From assembly GCA_013813135.1 (NCBI GenBank), contig JACCSF010000220.1:1-20551 (forward strand): a stretch of 20,551 bases of DNA, in the 5' to 3' direction. Positions 7,495 to 14,475 of this stretch are shown piece after piece. The DNA comes from Thermoleophilaceae bacterium. GTDB taxonomy: Bacteria > Actinomycetota > Thermoleophilia > Solirubrobacterales > Thermoleophilaceae. The stretch's first letter is position 1, and each line of letters opens with the position of its first letter. The notes below the pieces were generated by a model. That model was not told where the DNA came from. It saw only the letters and a program-made list of their open reading frames with translations, and searched no databases. Position numbers and translations under genes: made by a program.

Positions 7495-8240
7495 CAGATG
7501 CTCTGCGTAAGCCCGCCGTCAACCCTGAGCGCCACGCCGGTGATGTAGCTCGCGGGCGCCGAGCACAGGAACGCGCCGGCCGCCGCGATCTCCTCGACCG
7601 TGCCGAGCCGCCCGAGCGGGACCTGCTCGCGCGCGGCCTGCTCAGCCGCGTCCAGCGACCCGTGGATCTCGGCCAGCCGGTCCGTCGAGATGCGGCCGGG
7701 CAGCAGCGTGTTGAGCGTGATGCCGTCGCCGGCGAGGCGGCGCGCGAGCAGCTTAAAGGTGGCCAGCAGCGCGCTGCGGTGGGCGGTCGAGAGCAGCAGC
7801 GCCGGGATCGGCTCGCGCACCGCGCTGGAGGACACGTTCAGGATGCGACCGAAGCCGCGCTCGCGCATGCCCGGCACCGCGTGCTCGATCAGCGCCATCG
7901 GGGCGAGGACGAGCTCACGGTAGGCGTCCTCCCACTGGTCGCGGCTGAAGTCGAGCGGCTCGCCTCCCGGCGGACCGCCGGTGTTGGTCACGAGTACGGC
8001 CGGCGGGCCGAGGTCCGCCTCGACGCTGTCGACCAGCTGCGGAGCCGCGTCGAGTTCCGTCGAATCGTGCACGTAGGGGCGGGCGCCGATCTCCGCGGCC
8101 GCCGCCTCGATGCTCTCGCGCGACCGCGAGCTGACCGCCACGGAGGCTCCCTCGGCGGCAAGCGCCTTCGCGATGCCGAAGCCAATCCCGCGTGATGCGC
8201 CAGTTACGAGCGCGACCCTGCCTTCGAGGCCGAAATCCAT
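7494..8240 (-). CDS. SDR-family protein with altered catalytic tetrad
   Basis: A 248-residue Rossmann-fold short-chain dehydrogenase/reductase. The cofactor loop TGASRGIG is at residues 13-20 and suits NADP(H); NTGGPPGG stands in place of the usual NNAG; the C-terminal GVALRVDGGLTQSI is a classic SDR end. The catalytic YxxxK is not present: where it should be, after the Ser motif NVSSSAVREP, the sequence reads LLSTAHRSAL, so Tyr becomes Ser and Lys becomes Arg. This matches an atypical 3-oxoacyl-ACP reductase-like SDR subgroup known to lack a perfect tetrad. Substrate unknown. The ATG at 8238-8240 lacks a ribosome binding site but has TACCCT 9 bases upstream, suggesting a near-leaderless message. 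It heads the SDR-HAD-GH65 operon. Confidence 0.85.
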   Translation of the reverse strand: MDFGLEGRVALVTGASRGIGFGIAKALAAEGASVAVSSRSRESIEAAAAEIGARPYVHDSTELDAAPQLVDSVEADLGPPAVLVTNTGGPPGGEPLDFSRDQWEDAYRELVLAPMALIEHAVPGMRERGFGRILNVSSSAVREPIPALLLSTAHRSALLATFKLLARRLAGDGITLNTLLPGRISTDRLAEIHGSLDAAEQAAREQVPLGRLGTVEEIAAAGAFLCSAPASYITGVALRVDGGLTQSI

Positions 8241-8249
8241 CGGACTCTG

Positions 8250-8259
8250 AGGGTAGTCT
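8250..8259. promoter_or_regulatory. Overlapping divergent -10 boxes
   Basis: TAGTCT (8254-8259, plus strand) ends 6 bases before the GTG of the gene at 8266, and TACCCT (8255-8250, minus strand) ends 9 bases before the ATG of the SDR gene at 8240. Both fit the actinobacterial TANNNT -10 pattern and share the TA at 8254-8255. The whole gap between the two start codons is 25 bp, so both transcripts would be leaderless or almost so. Prediction only. Confidence 0.4.
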
Positions 8260-8265
8260 GCGCGC

Positions 8266-8547
8266 GTGCATTTCCGTCCGCTCGCACGTGCCGCCCCGTT
8301 CGTATTGGGTGCGGTCGCGGCGGGAGTGTGGCTGCACCGCCGGCGTGAGGAGCGCCCGGTCCTGCGCGAGCGCTCGGGCGAGATGCCGCCGCCGGTCCCG
8401 CCGGCCCCGCAGGCTCGCCACGCGGCGCCCCCGAGCCGCCCGCTCGGACGCTTCGAGCGCCCCGTCACGGCTCGCTTCACGCGCGCCGCACGCCGGCCGA
8501 TCGACATCGTCACGATCGTCGACGACCTGCTCGGCGCGGCGCGCTGA
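8266..8547 (+). CDS. Small membrane-anchored protein of unknown function
   Basis: A 93-residue protein that I do not recognise. An N-terminal hydrophobic stretch (PFVLGAVAAGVWLH, residues about 11-24) followed by HRRREER suggests a single membrane anchor with a basic, proline-rich cytoplasmic tail (PPPVPPAPQ), ending in a short predicted helix IDIVTIVDDLLGAAR. High third-position GC through the whole frame supports coding. It starts at GTG 8266, divergent from the SDR gene with only 25 bp between them, and lies upstream of the riboswitch and the Rpf-like gene. It has no obvious enzymatic motif. Confidence 0.6.
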   Translation: MHFRPLARAAPFVLGAVAAGVWLHRRREERPVLRERSGEMPPPVPPAPQARHAAPPSRPLGRFERPVTARFTRAARRPIDIVTIVDDLLGAAR

Positions 8548-8579
8548 CGCGCGATCTGCTTGGATACTCCGTTCGCCAA

Positions 8580-8731
8580 TTGAATTGCCGAGCCCCCGTC
8601 GTCCCGACGGCGGGGGGCGGGGGAACCACCAGCGGCCCACAGGCCGCCGGGGCGAATCGCAAGCCGCCTGTTGCGTAGCGCCACTTTCCGGCGCGAGCCC
8701 GTCAGCTCACCCCGTAGGCATCGGAAAGGGG
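8580..8731 (+). promoter_or_regulatory. c-di-AMP riboswitch (ydaO/yuaA type)
   Basis: The leader of the Rpf-like gene shows the conserved blocks of the ydaO class in order: GCCGAG (8587-8592), a GC hairpin CCGTCG/CGACGG (8596-8610), GGGAACCACC (8621-8630), GGGGCGAATC (8649-8658), GTAGCG (8675-8680), and the 3' block CGAGCCCGTCAGCT followed by ACCCCGTAGGCATCGG (8694-8724). CCGA (8588-8591) can pair with TCGG (8721-8724) as the closing P1 stem. This class binds cyclic di-AMP and, in actinobacteria, commonly precedes Rpf and NlpC/P60 cell-wall hydrolase genes, as here. Only 14 bases separate the aptamer end from the TTG start, and AAAGGGG (8725-8731) directly follows P1, so control of translation initiation seems more likely than termination. 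Confidence 0.9.
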
Positions 8732-8738
8732 AAAGACG

Positions 8739-9353
8739 TTGCAAGCGACTGTCGATGCCGTGCGCCGACCGCTGCTCGCGGGCCTGCTCGTGGTGCTCGC
8801 GCTGCTGTGCGCGCCCGCCGGAGCGTCGGCGGACGGCGGAGGCGCCCTGGCGCCCACGTCGGGCGAAGCCAAGGCCGCCGACCAGGCCGCCCCGACTCCG
8901 GTCGTGGTGAAGCGCGGCGACCGCGGCGCGGCCGTCCGCAAGGTCCAGTCGGCGCTGGGGGTCGCCGCGGACGGCGTCTTCGGCGCTCAGACCGAGCACG
9001 CGGTTAGGCGCTTCCAGAAGCGCAAGGGCCTGGCGGCCGACGGCGTCGTTGGCCCGCAGACCCGCGACGCCCTCGGCCTCGAGCCCTTCGCGCGCGGCTC
9101 CGTGGGGCGCCAGACGAGCGGCGTACAGCTTCCGCGCATGCTGCGCCTGATCGCCGAGTGCGAGTCGGGCGGCAACCCGCGCGCGGTCTCCCCGGGCGGG
9201 CAGTACCGCGGCAAGTACCAGTTCAGCGTCAGCACGTGGCGCAACCTGGGCGGCGAGGGCGATCCCGCCGACGCGGCCGAGTCAGAGCAGGATCGGATCG
9301 CGCTCAAGCTGTACCGCCGCGCGGGCAGCGCGCCCTGGCCCAACTGCCCCTAG
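8739..9353 (+). CDS. Resuscitation-promoting factor-like transglycosylase with peptidoglycan-binding domain
   Basis: A 204-residue exported wall enzyme. A signal peptide (RR, hydrophobic core LLAGLLVVLALL, cleavage probably near GASAD at about residue 31) precedes a PG_binding_1 domain (residues 57-114, VKRGDRGAAVRKVQSALG through DGVVGPQTRDAL) and an Rpf/transglycosylase-like domain (133-204). The catalytic Glu142 lies in ECESGGN, and the conserved YRGKYQFSVSTW and terminal APWPNC follow; Cys141 and Cys203 match the Rpf disulfide. The family cleaves peptidoglycan and promotes exit from dormancy. The start is TTG 8739, set by AAAGGGG 7 bases before it and by the riboswitch ending at 8724. c-di-AMP would therefore tune wall hydrolysis to osmotic state. 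Its TAG is 4 bases from the convergent MFS stop. Confidence 0.92.
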   Translation: MQATVDAVRRPLLAGLLVVLALLCAPAGASADGGGALAPTSGEAKAADQAAPTPVVVKRGDRGAAVRKVQSALGVAADGVFGAQTEHAVRRFQKRKGLAADGVVGPQTRDALGLEPFARGSVGRQTSGVQLPRMLRLIAECESGGNPRAVSPGGQYRGKYQFSVSTWRNLGGEGDPADAAESEQDRIALKLYRRAGSAPWPNCP

Positions 9354-9357
9354 CGAG

Positions 9358-10515
9358 TCACGGCGCCGCGGGCGAGCCCGCCGGGGCGCCGCGTCCCAAT
9401 GCGATCACGCCGGCGAGCGTAAGCGTGCAGGCGACGCTGAGCAGGCCGTAGACCAGGGCATCCGAGGTGGCGTCCGCGAGGGCGCCGCCCGCGCCGCCGC
9501 CGAGGACGTGACCAAGCGACCACGCCAGGTTGCCGATCGAGAAGGCAAGCGCCTGGTCGAGCCCGGCCTTCTGCGACGAGTCGGACAACATGGCCATGGC
9601 GGGTGCCCAGAACGTCCCGAGCGCGGCCACGACCACCACGAGGCCGGCCGCGAGCAGCAGCACAGTGCCGGGCAGGGGCATGAGCACGGCCATCACGGCG
9701 GCCCCGGCCAGCCCGGCCCGGATCGGCGCGAGCCGCCCGTGACGATCGGACAGGCGCCCGGCCGTGGGGCTGATCAGCGCCTCGACGGCGGCCGCGACGA
9801 GGAAGACGGCGCCGACCGCGGCGCCGCTGGCTCCCAGGTCGTCCAGGTGGAGCGGTACCAACACCTCGAGCGCGCCGGCGAAGACGGCCGGCAGCGAGAA
9901 CAGCCAGAAGCCGGCCAGCACGTCGCGCCGGGTGAGCGCGCGCAGCACCACCCGCGTCCCTGGGACCGGCTCCGGCGGCACGCCTGGCGTCGTCCAGGCC
10001 CACACCGCGAGGGTGATCGCGACCACGGAGACCCCGCTGAACACAACCTCCTGGCCGACCACGGTCGCGGCGCCACCGAGCACCGGTCCGAACAGCACGC
10101 CGACGATCGCCGCCGCAAGGGCCGAGCCGATCAGCTCGCCGCGGCGCTCGGCCGGAGCGGCCGAGACGAGCCACGCCATCCCCGCCGACCACATGCAGGC
10201 GCCGCCGATGCCCTGCACGAAGCGCGCGGCGTCGAGCACCTCGATGCTGTTGGCGAAGGCGAAGACCAGGCTCGTGACGCCGAGCAGGGAGAGGCCGAGC
10301 AGGAGGGTGGGCTTGACCCCCCAACGCGCCGCCAGCCAGCCCCCCGGAACGCTGCCCACGAACGTGCCGGCCGGGTACGCGGCGGTGAGCACGCCCGCCG
10401 CCGTCTTGGACAGTCCGAGCTCGTCCGAGAAATGGGGCAACAGCGGCGCGACGGCGGCGAAGAACATGGTGTCCACAAGCACGACCGCCGAGACGAGCAG
10501 GAACAGCCGGCGCAT
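9358..10515 (-). CDS. MFS transporter, 12-TM drug/metabolite efflux type
   Basis: A 385-residue major facilitator. It starts MRRLFLLVSAVVLVDTMFFAAVAPLLPHF, with the acidic residue in the first helix common in DHA1 efflux pumps, followed by GWLAARWGVKPTLLLG (loop 2-3 motif A variant), RFVQGIGGACMWSAGMAWL, and in the second half GRLSDRHGRLAPIRAG, a repeat of motif A. About 12 hydrophobic segments are visible. The substrate is unknown; adjacency to an M20 dipeptidase could mean a peptide or amino-acid derivative, but that is a guess. I start at ATG 10515, where the helix-1 sequence begins and where TAGAGT (10528-10523) lies 7 bases upstream, fitting a leaderless message; longer frames upstream encode low-quality Arg-rich sequence. 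Confidence 0.88.
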   Translation of the reverse strand: MRRLFLLVSAVVLVDTMFFAAVAPLLPHFSDELGLSKTAAGVLTAAYPAGTFVGSVPGGWLAARWGVKPTLLLGLSLLGVTSLVFAFANSIEVLDAARFVQGIGGACMWSAGMAWLVSAAPAERRGELIGSALAAAIVGVLFGPVLGGAATVVGQEVVFSGVSVVAITLAVWAWTTPGVPPEPVPGTRVVLRALTRRDVLAGFWLFSLPAVFAGALEVLVPLHLDDLGASGAAVGAVFLVAAAVEALISPTAGRLSDRHGRLAPIRAGLAGAAVMAVLMPLPGTVLLLAAGLVVVVAALGTFWAPAMAMLSDSSQKAGLDQALAFSIGNLAWSLGHVLGGGAGGALADATSDALVYGLLSVACTLTLAGVIALGRGAPAGSPAAP

Positions 10516-10522
10516 GACGACG

Positions 10523-10532
10523 ACTCTACTTT
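10523..10532. promoter_or_regulatory. Divergent -10 boxes between MFS and M20 genes
   Basis: TAGAGT (minus strand, 10528-10523) ends 7 bases before the MFS ATG, fitting leaderless initiation. TACTTT (plus strand, 10527-10532) lies 18 bases before the M20 ATG and would give a short leader. The two boxes overlap in a 35-bp gap. No -35 element is evident. Confidence 0.35.
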
Positions 10533-10550
10533 CGACAGAATGGCGGGCCG

Positions 10551-11867
10551 ATGCCGACCCTCCGCGACGAGCTCGACGACTGGCTGCGCATCCCGTCGGT
10601 GTCGACCGCCGGGGGGGATACCGCCGCGCTCGGGCTCGCGTGCGACTGGGTCTGCGAGCGCATCGAGGCGGCCGGCGGCAGCGCGGAGGCGGTGCGCGTG
10701 AGCGGTGGCCATCCGATGGCCGTCGGCGAGCTGCGCGCCGCGCGGCCCGATGCGCCGACCGTGCTCTCCTACGGCCATTACGACGTGCAGGCGGCCGGGC
10801 CGCTCGAGCTCTGGGAGAGCCCGCCATTCGAGCCGACCGAGCGCGACGGACGCCTCTACGCGCGCGGGGCGGCCGACGACAAGGGCAACTTCCTGCCGCT
10901 ACTGCACGTGGCGTGCGAGCTGGCCCGCGCCGGCGAGCTTCCGGTGAACGTGCGCTTCCTGGTCGAGGGGGAGGAGGAGGTCGGCAGCCAGTCGGTGCTG
11001 GAGCGCCTGCAGACCGGCGAGGACGACGCCGACTGCGCGATCGTGTTCGACTCGCTGATGGTCGACGAGCGCACGCCGGCGATCACGCTCGGCACGCGCG
11101 GCCTTGCTCAGGCCGGCATCGAGGTGCGGACGGCTCGGCGCGACCTGCACTCGGGTCTCTACGGCGGCGCGGTGCTGAACGCGGCGCACGTGCTGATGGC
11201 GATGCTCGCCGAGGTCGCCCCGGACGCGGACGGCCGCGTGCGTTCGGAGCTGAGCGCCGGCGTGGCGCCGGTCGCCCCCGAGGAGCGCGAGTCTTGGGAG
11301 CTGCTACCCCAGGGCGGCCGCGCCATCGCGGAGGTCGGCGGGGTGGAGGTGGCGCCCGGAGCGGGCGAGGAGCTCTACGAGCGCACCGGCGCGGCCGCGG
11401 CGGTCGACGTGAACATGGTCGAGGTCGGCGAGCCGCGCACGATCGTGCCCTCGGTGGCGCGCGGGCACGTGAGCGTGCGGCTTGCGCCCGGGCAGAAGGG
11501 CGCTCAGATCGGCGCCGAGCTCGAGCGGCTGCTGCGGGCGGCCGCCCCGCCGGGCGCCGAGGTCGCCATCGAGCTGGAGGTGGCCGACCCCGCGCTTTTC
11601 GACGCGGGCCATCCAGCGCTGCGCCTCGCATCCGGCGCGCTCGAGCGGGCCTGTGGAACGGCGCCCGCGCTCGTCAGGATCGGCGGCACGCTGCCGCTGC
11701 TGGCCGTGCTCGCCGAGCGCGGGATCACCGCGATCGTGAGCGGCTTCGCGCTCCCAGACGACGCCTTCCACGCGCCCAACGAGAGCTACCGGCTGGAGAG
11801 CCTGCGCCTGGGCGAAGCCGCGGCGCGGGAGCTGTACCGGGCGCTGGCGGAGCTGCCGGTCGGCTGA
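10551..11867 (+). CDS. M20 family metallopeptidase (dipeptidase)
   Basis: A 438-residue two-zinc peptidase of the M20 dipeptidase type (PepV/carnosinase-like/DapE relatives). Metal and catalytic residues are all present: His76 and Asp78 in GHYDVQ, Asp109 in GAADDKG, the EGEEEVGS acids (Glu141 base, Glu142 ligand), and His407 in FHAPNES near the end. The region from about residue 190 to 300 (RDLHSGLYGGAVLNAA) is the lid/dimerisation domain with its conserved HSG. It probably hydrolyses dipeptides in the cytosol. It starts at ATG 10551 (MPTLRDELDDWLRIPSVS, typical of the family); the nearby ATG at 10540 is in another frame. No strong ribosome binding site. Divergent from the MFS gene. Confidence 0.93.
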   Translation: MPTLRDELDDWLRIPSVSTAGGDTAALGLACDWVCERIEAAGGSAEAVRVSGGHPMAVGELRAARPDAPTVLSYGHYDVQAAGPLELWESPPFEPTERDGRLYARGAADDKGNFLPLLHVACELARAGELPVNVRFLVEGEEEVGSQSVLERLQTGEDDADCAIVFDSLMVDERTPAITLGTRGLAQAGIEVRTARRDLHSGLYGGAVLNAAHVLMAMLAEVAPDADGRVRSELSAGVAPVAPEERESWELLPQGGRAIAEVGGVEVAPGAGEELYERTGAAAAVDVNMVEVGEPRTIVPSVARGHVSVRLAPGQKGAQIGAELERLLRAAAPPGAEVAIELEVADPALFDAGHPALRLASGALERACGTAPALVRIGGTLPLLAVLAERGITAIVSGFALPDDAFHAPNESYRLESLRLGEAAARELYRALAELPVG

Positions 11868-11874
11868 TCGGCGC

Positions 11875-11893
11875 GGCCGCGGGGCCCGCGGCC
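11875..11893 (+). terminator. Hairpin just after the M20 gene
   Basis: GGCCGCGGG (11875-11883), one base, then CCCGCGGCC (11885-11893): a perfect inverted repeat whose realistic folding is a 6-7 bp stem with a small loop. It begins 7 bases after the stop codon of the peptidase. Probably a transcription end signal. Confidence 0.5.
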
Positions 11894-11941
11894 CGGGCGG
11901 GGCCCGGCGCAAACAGCGGCAACCCGGGAGGCTCGAGCCGA

Positions 11942-11988
11942 GTGTGGGCCCCGAAACCCGGGATATAGCCGGGCTTGGCGGCCCACAC
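11942..11988. terminator. Large bidirectional hairpin between convergent genes
   Basis: GTGTGGGCC (11942-11950) pairs perfectly with GGCCCACAC (11980-11988). Inside it, CCCGG (11957-11961) pairs with CCGGG (11969-11973) around the 7-base loop GATATAG, leaving a small internal loop of CCGAAA against CTTGGC. It lies in the 166-bp gap between the convergent M20 and methyltransferase genes, where a two-way terminator is expected. Nothing else recognisable fills this gap. Confidence 0.6.
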
Positions 11989-12033
11989 GGCCGAGCGGCC
12001 CTGGTTGCTGCAGTTCGCCGCGGTTCGACCCGG

Positions 12034-12651
12034 TCAGCGCAACCGCAGCCGGTGGACCTGCACGCGCGGGCTGCGCGAGCTGGTCGTGCTGCGCACGTGC
12101 CAGCGGCCGGCGCACGCCCGCGCCAGGAACTCCTCCGCGGGCCGGCGGCCCGGGTCGGCGATCAGCACCCGCCCCTTCCGGTCCACGAGCCGCGGCAGCA
12201 GCTCCAGCAGCTGTTCGGCGTTGCGCGGCTCGTAGAGCACGTCGGAGGCGATCACGTAGCGCCAGGGAGCTCGCTCGAGGATCGCGTCGGGCTCGCGCCA
12301 GGACACCCGCGCGGTCTCGACGGCCACCTCGTTGAGCGCCGCGTTGGCGGCCACGGCCCTCACCGCGTCGGCCGACCAGTCGGTGGCCAGCACGCGCCCT
12401 CCCGCGAGCGCGGCGGCGATGCTCGGCAACCCCAGCCCGCAGCCCAGCTCGAGCACGCCGGCCCCGCGCAGCGAGCGGCGGGCGACGTCGTGGGCCAGCG
12501 CTACGGCACTCGTCCACAGCTCGGCCCAGTACGGCAGGAACTCCTCGTTTTCGAAGCCCTCCTCGCTGAGCAGCGCCTCGGCGTCGCGCGGCCGGGTCAG
12601 GGCGACCTCGCCGACCGGGAGCGCGATCCGCTCCTCGATCGAGTCGATCAC
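12034..12651 (-). CDS. Class I SAM-dependent methyltransferase, Nnt1/METTL21-like
   Basis: A 205-residue protein with SAM motif I VLELGCGLGLP (residues 66-76), motif II acid in LATDWSADAV, and SDVLYEPRNAEQLLELL in the motif IV position. The YWAELWTSA segment before motif I is characteristic of the COG3897/METTL21 group, whose characterised members methylate protein lysines; the bacterial branch is annotated as nicotinamide N-methylase-like. The substrate here is unknown. The GTG start (12651-12649) overlaps the TGA of the M3 peptidase (GTGA, 12648-12651), so it depends on that gene for expression. A longer in-frame reading upstream is Arg-rich, lies inside the peptidase gene and is rejected. 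Confidence 0.82.
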   Translation of the reverse strand: MIDSIEERIALPVGEVALTRPRDAEALLSEEGFENEEFLPYWAELWTSAVALAHDVARRSLRGAGVLELGCGLGLPSIAAALAGGRVLATDWSADAVRAVAANAALNEVAVETARVSWREPDAILERAPWRYVIASDVLYEPRNAEQLLELLPRLVDRKGRVLIADPGRRPAEEFLARACAGRWHVRSTTSSRSPRVQVHRLRLR

Positions 12652-14453
12652 GTGGTCCGTCCGGCCTCCTCGGCGGCGCGCTCCGCGGCCTCGAGCTGGC
12701 GCTCGATCAGATCGAGTCCCGAGCCCCAGAAGCCGGGATCGGACAGGTCCACGCCCACGATCCGTCCCAGCTCCTGGGGCGGCCGGGAGCCGCCCGCGCG
12801 CAGCAGCTCGAGGTAGGAGGCGACGAAGTCCTCGCCCTCCTCCTCGTAGCGCCGGTAGACCGACAGCGCCAGCAGGTGCCCGTAGGCGTAGGCGTAGACG
12901 TATCCGGGCGTGTCGACGAAGTGGGGGATGTAGGACCACCAGATCCCGTAGTCATCGTGCACGTCGACCGCGTCCCCGAGCAGGTCGGCCTGCGTGGCGA
13001 GCCAGACCTCCGCGAAGCGCTCGGGCGCCAGCTCGCCCTCCTCGCGTCGCGCCGTGTGGACGGCGTGCTCGAAGCGGTTGATGGCCACCTGGCGGAACAC
13101 GGCGCCCACCGCGCCGTCGAGCGAGCCGGCCAGCAGCGACAGCCGCCCGGCGGCATCCGGAGCGCGCTCCAGCAGGCGCTCGAGCACGATCGTCTCGCCG
13201 AAGATCGAGGCGGTCTCCGCCAGCGTGAGTGGGGTGGTGAACTGGAAGATTCCCTGCGGGCGCGCGAGCGCCGCGTGCACGCCGTGGCCGAGCTCGTGTG
13301 CCAGCGTGAGCACGTCGTAGGGACGCGCGGTGTAGTTGAGCATCACGTACGGGTGACGCGATGGCACGGTGTACGAGCAGAAGGCGCCGCCGCGCTTGCC
13401 GGGCCGCGGCGGGGCGTCGATGTAGCCGTCGGCGAAGAACCCCACAGCCACTTCGCCGAGCTCGGGCGAGAAGCCCGAGTAGCAGTCGAGCACGATCGCG
13501 CGGGCCTCGTCGTACGGGATCTGCTCGTCGGTGTCGCTCAGCGGGGCCATGCGATCCCAGTAGGCGAGTCGGTCGAGGCCGAGCAGCCGAGCTTTGAGCC
13601 GGTACCAGCGGCGGGCGAGCTCGTAACGGGCCGCCACTGCCTCGATCAGCGCCTCCACGGACTCATCGCTCGCCTCGTTGGCGAGGTTGCGCGAGGCGAG
13701 CCAGTGCGGGTAGTCGCGCAGGCGGTCCTTGGTCGCCTTGTCGGCCAGCAGCGTGTTGAACAGGTACGCGCGCGTGCGCACGCCCGGGCGCAGCGCCTCT
13801 GTCGTGGCCCGCGCCGCCTGCTCGCGCAGCTCGCGGTCGGGGTGCTGCATCCGGCTGAGGGCGAGCTCGAGCGAGGTCGGCTCCTCGCTGTCGGGCAGCG
13901 CGACCTGGACGGCCGAGATCTGCTCGGTGAACAGCCGCCGGAAGGCAGACGAACCCGTCACGTTCAGCTCGGTCATCACCCGCTCCTCGGGCTCGGTGAG
14001 CTGGTGCGGGCGGTAGCGCCGCAGGTTGCGCAGGTGGTGGCGGCAGAAGTCGAGGCCGTCGGCGGCAAGCAGCCGCTCGGCACGCTCGTCCGGCAGCTGG
14101 TTCCACTCGAGCTCGAAGAAGAGCAGCCGCGTCTCGATCGCCGCCCCGAGCTCGTGCGCTCGCTGGATCACGGCCCCGCGCGCCGGGTCGGTGGTGTCGA
14201 GCGTGAAGCTCAACATCGCGTACGAGCCCGCACGGCCGGCGAGGTCGGAGATCGCGGCCAGCTCGTGCATGGCGTCGGCGAGGCCTTCGGGACCCAGCTC
14301 CGCGACCTGGCCGCGGTGATGCTCGGCGAAGGCGGCCGCCCGCTCGCGCGCCTCGTTGAGCAGCTCCTCGACGCCGGCGGGGCCCTTGGCCTCCACGAGC
14401 GGCTCGAGGTCCCAGGCGGCGGCCTCCAGCGCGGGATCCACTGTCGTGCTCAC
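12648..14453 (-). CDS. M3 family oligoendopeptidase (PepF-like)
   Basis: A 601-residue cytosolic zinc metallopeptidase. The catalytic HELGH is at residues 386-390 within DVLTLAHELGHGVHAALA, and the third zinc-ligand region LAETASIFGETIVLERLL follows about 25 residues later, as in M3B oligoendopeptidase F. The N-terminal WDLEPLVEAKGPAGVEELL, YAMLSFTLDTTDPA and a late YVYAYAYGHLLALSVY also match. It cleaves oligopeptides. GTG 14453 is chosen because the family N-terminus (DPALEAAAWDLEPL) begins there and TAGTCT (14466-14461) lies exactly 7 bases upstream, fitting a leaderless message; the open frame further upstream overlaps the divergent gene and is Ser/Arg-rich. Its last codons overlap the methyltransferase start. 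Confidence 0.94.
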   Translation of the reverse strand: MSTTVDPALEAAAWDLEPLVEAKGPAGVEELLNEARERAAAFAEHHRGQVAELGPEGLADAMHELAAISDLAGRAGSYAMLSFTLDTTDPARGAVIQRAHELGAAIETRLLFFELEWNQLPDERAERLLAADGLDFCRHHLRNLRRYRPHQLTEPEERVMTELNVTGSSAFRRLFTEQISAVQVALPDSEEPTSLELALSRMQHPDRELREQAARATTEALRPGVRTRAYLFNTLLADKATKDRLRDYPHWLASRNLANEASDESVEALIEAVAARYELARRWYRLKARLLGLDRLAYWDRMAPLSDTDEQIPYDEARAIVLDCYSGFSPELGEVAVGFFADGYIDAPPRPGKRGGAFCSYTVPSRHPYVMLNYTARPYDVLTLAHELGHGVHAALARPQGIFQFTTPLTLAETASIFGETIVLERLLERAPDAAGRLSLLAGSLDGAVGAVFRQVAINRFEHAVHTARREEGELAPERFAEVWLATQADLLGDAVDVHDDYGIWWSYIPHFVDTPGYVYAYAYGHLLALSVYRRYEEEGEDFVASYLELLRAGGSRPPQELGRIVGVDLSDPGFWGSGLDLIERQLEAAERAAEEAGRTT

Positions 14454-14460
14454 ACCCGCG

Positions 14461-14466
14461 AGACTA
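14461..14466 (-). promoter_or_regulatory. -10 box of the M3 peptidase gene
   Basis: Read on the minus strand this is TAGTCT, 7 bases before the GTG of the peptidase, matching TANNNT for a leaderless transcript. It lies in a 22-bp gap to the divergent PLP-enzyme gene, whose own -10 (perhaps TAGAGA, 14465-14470) would overlap it. Confidence 0.4.
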
Positions 14467-14475
14467 GAGAAGCAA

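Noticed and set aside
9764..11968. A 734-codon plus-strand frame across the MFS and M20 genes
   Set aside because: Ser/Arg/Ala-rich shadow of two well-supported genes.
11942..11988. tRNA-like folding in the gap between M20 and methyltransferase genes
   Set aside because: The sequence makes one extended hairpin with an internal loop, not a cloverleaf; no anticodon or T-loop motif is present.
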